From contig CAAEUX010000007.1 of assembly GCA_900759335.1 (NCBI GenBank), positions 1 to 34,949 on the forward strand: DNA of 34,949 nt. The letters are read 5' to 3'. This document shows, piece after piece, positions 31,954 to 34,949 of this stretch. Within the stretch, counting starts at the first letter, position 1. Each line of letters starts with the position of its first letter. The stretch is from an uncultured Collinsella sp. (GTDB lineage Bacteria; Actinomycetota; Coriobacteriia; Coriobacteriales; Coriobacteriaceae). Made by a program: the position numbers and the translations under genes. Under the pieces are notes generated by a model that made no database searches, was not told where the DNA came from, and saw only the letters and a program-made list of their open reading frames with translations.

Positions 31954-33135
31954 TTACAGCTGCTCTGCCGGACGCTCGGGCGAGCTAAAGCCCGAATCGA
32001 ACGTGACGACGCATGACGCATCGGGCCTGCGCTCGTGCACGATGCGCGTGACGAGCTCCAGCAGCTCCTCGTCGGATATGTCAAAGCCGTCGGGACGCAC
32101 CAGGTCAAACGAAACAAAGTCGTCGTGCTCATGCAAGTCGTGGATGGAGAGCGTGGGGTCGATCTGCGCTACGCCACGCTTGACCCAGCCACGTAGATCG
32201 TCACCGGTTGTTGCAATGGGGTCGCAGTGCAGTGTGATGGCGATGCCCATTTGGCGTTTGATGTCGTGTTCGATGGTGTCCAGAATCTCGTGGTGCTCAA
32301 AGGCATCGCCCTCGCCGGGCATTTCGACGTGTGCGCTGGCAAACTGACGGCCGGGGCCGTAGTCGTGCACCATGAGGTCGTGCGTGCCCAGGACCTGGGG
32401 GTACGACATGATCCTGTCGCGGATTTCCTGGACGAGCTTGGGGTCGGGCGCTTGTCCCAGCAGTGGGCTGATGGCGTCGCGCACCAGGCCCAGGCCGCTG
32501 ATGCAGATGAAGATGCCCACACCCAGGCCTGCCCAGCCATCGAGGTCAAAGCCGGTCGCCTGCGAAATAAGCGCCGCCACCAAGACCGAGCCTGAGGTGA
32601 TGACGTCGTTTTTGGAGTCCTGCGCCGTGGCGATGAGCGTCTCGGAGTCGATGCGATTCCCCAGCGTGCGGTTGAATGCAGCCATCCAGAGCTTAACGAG
32701 CATGGATGTAGCCAGTGCCGCAAGGGAAACGAGCGTGTAAGCGGTGGGGGAGGGCTTGATGATCTTGGTAACGGACTCGAGCACCAGGTTGATGCCGACG
32801 GCACAAACGAGGACGGCGACAAACAGGCCGGCGAGGTATTCGTAGCGGCCGTGACCATAGGGGTGACCTTCGTCAGCCGGGCGACTGGCAAGGCGGAATC
32901 CGAGCAGGCTCACAATGTTGCTCGACGCATCGGAGAGGTTGTTGAAGGCGTCGGCGATAAGCGAGACGGAGCCCGCGAGCAGGCCCGCGATGCCCTTGGC
33001 CAGGCACAGCGTGATGTTGAGGCCGATGCAGATGAGGCTTGCGGCAAAGCCCGCGTTGGTGCGGCAGGAGGTATCGACCGGCTCGCTTTCGCTGCCGGGA
33101 ACAAGCGTATGTACCAGCCGATTTACAAATAGCAT
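31954..33135 (-). CDS. Cation diffusion facilitator transporter, probable Mn2+ type
   Basis: 393-aa CDF exporter with six transmembrane helices and a long C-terminal cytoplasmic domain (from about residue 225). The site A residues read N65-x3-D69 in TM2 (NNLSD) and D173-x3-D177 in TM5 (DSKND). Zn-type CDFs have HD-HD or DD-HD here, while ND-DD is typical of manganese exporters such as MntE/MneA. HPYGHGRYEY (91-100) is the usual loop after TM2. The start at 33135 has GAGG about 9-10 nt upstream; an upstream in-frame ATG at 33156 has no such site. A proton- or gradient-driven efflux role protects against metal excess. Substrate is inferred from the site pattern. Confidence 0.9.
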   Translation of the reverse strand: MLFVNRLVHTLVPGSESEPVDTSCRTNAGFAASLICIGLNITLCLAKGIAGLLAGSVSLIADAFNNLSDASSNIVSLLGFRLASRPADEGHPYGHGRYEYLAGLFVAVLVCAVGINLVLESVTKIIKPSPTAYTLVSLAALATSMLVKLWMAAFNRTLGNRIDSETLIATAQDSKNDVITSGSVLVAALISQATGFDLDGWAGLGVGIFICISGLGLVRDAISPLLGQAPDPKLVQEIRDRIMSYPQVLGTHDLMVHDYGPGRQFASAHVEMPGEGDAFEHHEILDTIEHDIKRQMGIAITLHCDPIATTGDDLRGWVKRGVAQIDPTLSIHDLHEHDDFVSFDLVRPDGFDISDEELLELVTRIVHERRPDASCVVTFDSGFSSPERPAEQL

Positions 33136-33168
33136 AACGATCGTCCTCACAATCATGTTTAAGGGGAT

Positions 33169-33198
33169 AGTGTAGCTCGCATGGGCGCACCGTGCGCC
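33169..33198 (-). promoter_or_regulatory. Putative promoter/operator of the CDF gene
   Basis: On the minus strand TACACT (33169-33174) fits a -10. The perfect palindrome GGCGCAC-C-GTGCGCC (33184-33198) covers the expected -35 position and could be a repressor site. No metal riboswitch pattern was recognised. Confidence 0.35.
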
Positions 33199-33351
33199 GG
33201 TGCTCAGAAAATGCAGCAATGGTCTGTCCGCGCTAACGGGCGCGAGGCAGAGGGGGACGACTGCCCGCGCGCCTTCGAGTTCACTGCGCCTTCCCGTCCG
33301 ACCGGGTGCTCCATTTTGGGCCACATGGGTATGGGCATGTGCCTGCCTGCC

Positions 33352-33368
33352 CGACATACTTAATGTCG
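33352..33368. promoter_or_regulatory. 17-bp palindrome upstream of the double zinc-ribbon gene
   Basis: CGACAT and ATGTCG are exact inverted 6-mers around ACTTA, 29 nt before the start codon, with CATACT as a possible -10 inside. Operator function is inferred. Confidence 0.35.
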
Positions 33369-33397
33369 ACAGCCCCTGCGTAAAGGAGGACGTTTCC

Positions 33398-34735
33398 ATG
33401 GACGAGATGTTTGCCATTAAATGCCAAAACTGCGGCGGCCCTATGTACTCGCACCAGGCTAAGCGCAGCTTTGAGTGCGCCTATTGCGGCACGGTCGTTC
33501 CGTGGCAGGCCGATGCGGGGGAGCCCAAGAGCGCCCTGGGCATTCGCCATACGCCGCTGACGGTGGTGGATGGGCTACTTAAGCTCACCCATGTGTCGCA
33601 GCTCGAGCGCCCGGAGGACCCCGACTGGTATTTCTTCAATGCGTACTGGCGCAATCAGTCGGTTCTGGAGCATCTGCTGTGGGAGGACCGTGGCACGGCG
33701 CAGGAGTTCCAAGAGGCTACGCACGTGAGCATCCCGTGCCCCTTCTGCGGTGCATCCTTTGAAGGCGAGTCCACTCAGCGCGTGTTTGAGTGTCCGTCCT
33801 GCGGCAATAAGATCGGCGTCGCCGACCTGCTCAAGCCTGGTACCTTTAGCAAACGCCTGACCATGGGCGTGGGTGCGGAGTATGCACCCGAGCAGGGTAT
33901 TCCTTGCGAAATCTCACCGCAGCAGGCACGTGCCAACGCGCTGCAGCTGGTGCGCCAGTACCCCGATGCCTTTGCCGGGCATGACGTGGAAGACGCGATT
34001 CAAAATGACATGATGCTCTTCTATTTCCCCATGACGCTCGCGGATTTGCGCATGATGGCGTCCTTCCCGGGCAAGGGACTGAGCAAGGAGACCCTGGTGT
34101 ACTACGAGGTGCTCGACTGGGCGTATCCGCGGGCAAACTACCTGGACGTTCGTCTTATGGGCATTTTGGAGCCGTGGGACTTTGGCAAGGTGGGCCCGTT
34201 CGATCCTGCCATGCAGGAGGGCGACTTCCGCGTTGTCTCCGTCGATGCGTCTACCAAGGACCAGGTGGTCATTGATAAGCTGGCGCTCGACGTTGCGGGC
34301 AACGATGCCGAGGCCATGCTGGGGCTCAATAAAAAGAGCATCCGCACGTGGGCGCGCAAGGCCCGCAGGCATAAAGACGGTCTGGTGATGGTGCCGGTCT
34401 ACTTTGTCGACCGACCCGCGTCGGATAGCCGCGACGGCGAGCAGGTGCGCATTGCCGTAAACGGCCAGACGGGTCGCGCGGCCGCGGTGGTGTTTAGCGA
34501 CAAGCGCGAGACGCATGTGGTGGCACCGCTCAATCCGAGTGTGGTGCTGTCGAGCGAAAGCACCGTGCACGCCACGCCCATCGAGGTCAAATACGTTAAA
34601 TCGCCGTTCCTATACCAGATCGTACGCCGTGGAGGCGGCGAACAGCCGCGGCAGGTTGCAGCCGCAGCCGAGGGTTCCTACCGAGAGGAAAAGCCCAAAC
34701 GCAAGGGTTTGTTTGGCGCGATATTTGGTAAGTAG
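33398..34735 (+). CDS. Double zinc-ribbon (TFIIB-type) soluble protein
   Basis: 445-aa protein without signal peptide or transmembrane helix. Two zinc ribbons are visible: C9, C12, C27, C30 (IKCQNCGGPM and FECAYCG) and C114, C117, C132, C135 (IPCPFCG and FECPSCG). The remaining 300 residues form an alpha/beta region without a motif I recognise, ending in a basic tail KPKRKGLFGAIFGK. AAGGAGGA (33383-33390) with 7-nt spacing fixes ATG 33398; upstream in-frame starts are not preceded by such a site. Similar proteins in actinobacteria and Firmicutes are annotated only as TFIIB-type zinc-ribbon proteins. It is divergent from the CDF gene. Nucleic-acid or protein binding is possible but not shown. 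Confidence 0.8.
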   Translation: MDEMFAIKCQNCGGPMYSHQAKRSFECAYCGTVVPWQADAGEPKSALGIRHTPLTVVDGLLKLTHVSQLERPEDPDWYFFNAYWRNQSVLEHLLWEDRGTAQEFQEATHVSIPCPFCGASFEGESTQRVFECPSCGNKIGVADLLKPGTFSKRLTMGVGAEYAPEQGIPCEISPQQARANALQLVRQYPDAFAGHDVEDAIQNDMMLFYFPMTLADLRMMASFPGKGLSKETLVYYEVLDWAYPRANYLDVRLMGILEPWDFGKVGPFDPAMQEGDFRVVSVDASTKDQVVIDKLALDVAGNDAEAMLGLNKKSIRTWARKARRHKDGLVMVPVYFVDRPASDSRDGEQVRIAVNGQTGRAAAVVFSDKRETHVVAPLNPSVVLSSESTVHATPIEVKYVKSPFLYQIVRRGGGEQPRQVAAAAEGSYREEKPKRKGLFGAIFGK

Positions 34736-34780
34736 GGGAGCAGTGCCGGTTGGCGCTGTAGCGTGATGGCCAGAGGTATG

Positions 34781-34815
34781 GGGCAGCTCACAGGAGCGCG
34801 GGCTGCCCTGTTTTT
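34781..34815 (+). terminator. Terminator after the double zinc-ribbon gene
   Basis: GGGCAGC (34781-34787) pairs with GCTGCCC (34802-34808), followed by TGTTTTT. Confidence 0.85.
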
Positions 34816-34856
34816 ATGCGGTGAGACATGGCATCCAAGCTGCCGTAGAGACTTAG

Positions 34857-34872
34857 CTAAATGGCTATTTAG
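34857..34872. promoter_or_regulatory. AT-rich palindrome near the window end
   Basis: CTAAAT and ATTTAG flank GGCT. No gene begins before the end of the window, so its target is unknown; it may belong to a promoter of the next locus. Confidence 0.2.
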
Positions 34873-34949
34873 AAGAACAGTGCGAAGCGGTTGCCAATCA
34901 CGAAAAAGGCCTCGCTGTCGAGCTTTCCTCGCTATGCGATTTAGTGAAA

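Noticed and set aside
34870..34949. Minus-strand 20-codon stretch ending FFVIGNRFALFF before a stop
   Set aside because: It looks like a protein C-terminus, but in-frame stops at its upstream side within the window leave no continuous gene, so it is not called.

Overview
The window looks like chromosomal DNA of a Gram-positive, high-GC gut actinobacterium of class Coriobacteriia, most likely Collinsella or a close relative. This is inferred from gene content and style: GC-rich third positions, a PHP-active actinobacterial-type DnaE, a SWIM-SNF2 helicase, an actinobacterial SOS box in front of ruvCAB, a desulfoferrodoxin, and formate-tetrahydrofolate ligase typical of anaerobes. No rRNA, tRNA, CRISPR array, prophage or transposase gene was seen.

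Layout: (1) 1-2.65 kb holds an M42 aminopeptidase, then a lower-GC single-gene island encoding an HTH-HipA-type kinase fusion behind an AT-rich palindrome. (2) 2.65-5.6 kb is a sulfur block: mnmA and cysK on the minus strand, and an Rrf2 regulator with four clustered cysteines divergent from cysK. (3) 5.6-6.7 kb has a small holin-like membrane protein (minus) and a TrpR-like YerC-family regulator preceded by a hairpin and a 16-codon upstream ORF. (4) 6.9-21.2 kb is a long plus-strand DNA-maintenance run: addB-like, addA, dnaE and a SWIM-SNF2 helicase. (5) 21.3-26.2 kb has a superoxide-reductase-type desulfoferrodoxin, a NAD-synthetase-like protein with both active sites altered, and the ruvC-ruvA-ruvB operon with overlapping stops and starts. 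(6) 26.2-28.0 kb is fhs. (7) 28.1-34.8 kb is accessory surface and regulatory material: a zinc-ribbon membrane protein, a 78-residue Cys-rich protein, a PASTA-like membrane protein with repeated D-x-T-x-V motifs, a Mn-type CDF exporter and a soluble double zinc-ribbon protein.

The DNA-repair and replication genes form the functional core: AddAB processes double-strand ends, DnaE replicates, and RuvABC resolves junctions under probable LexA control. The sulfur genes are linked by cysteine supply (CysK), probable cysteine or Fe-S sensing (Rrf2) and use of cysteine sulfur in tRNA thiolation (MnmA).

The least explained structure lies between genes. There are two 81-bp palindromic elements with a shared loop, each starting 1-3 nt after a terminator T-tract, plus an 86-bp and a roughly 145-bp inverted-repeat element of unrelated sequence. 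They look like small non-autonomous palindromic repeats, but whether they are multicopy cannot be tested from this window. The other candidates for something new are the NadE-like pseudoenzyme, the HTH-kinase fusion, the Trp-containing upstream ORF before yerC, and the protein with four putative phospho-threonine motifs.
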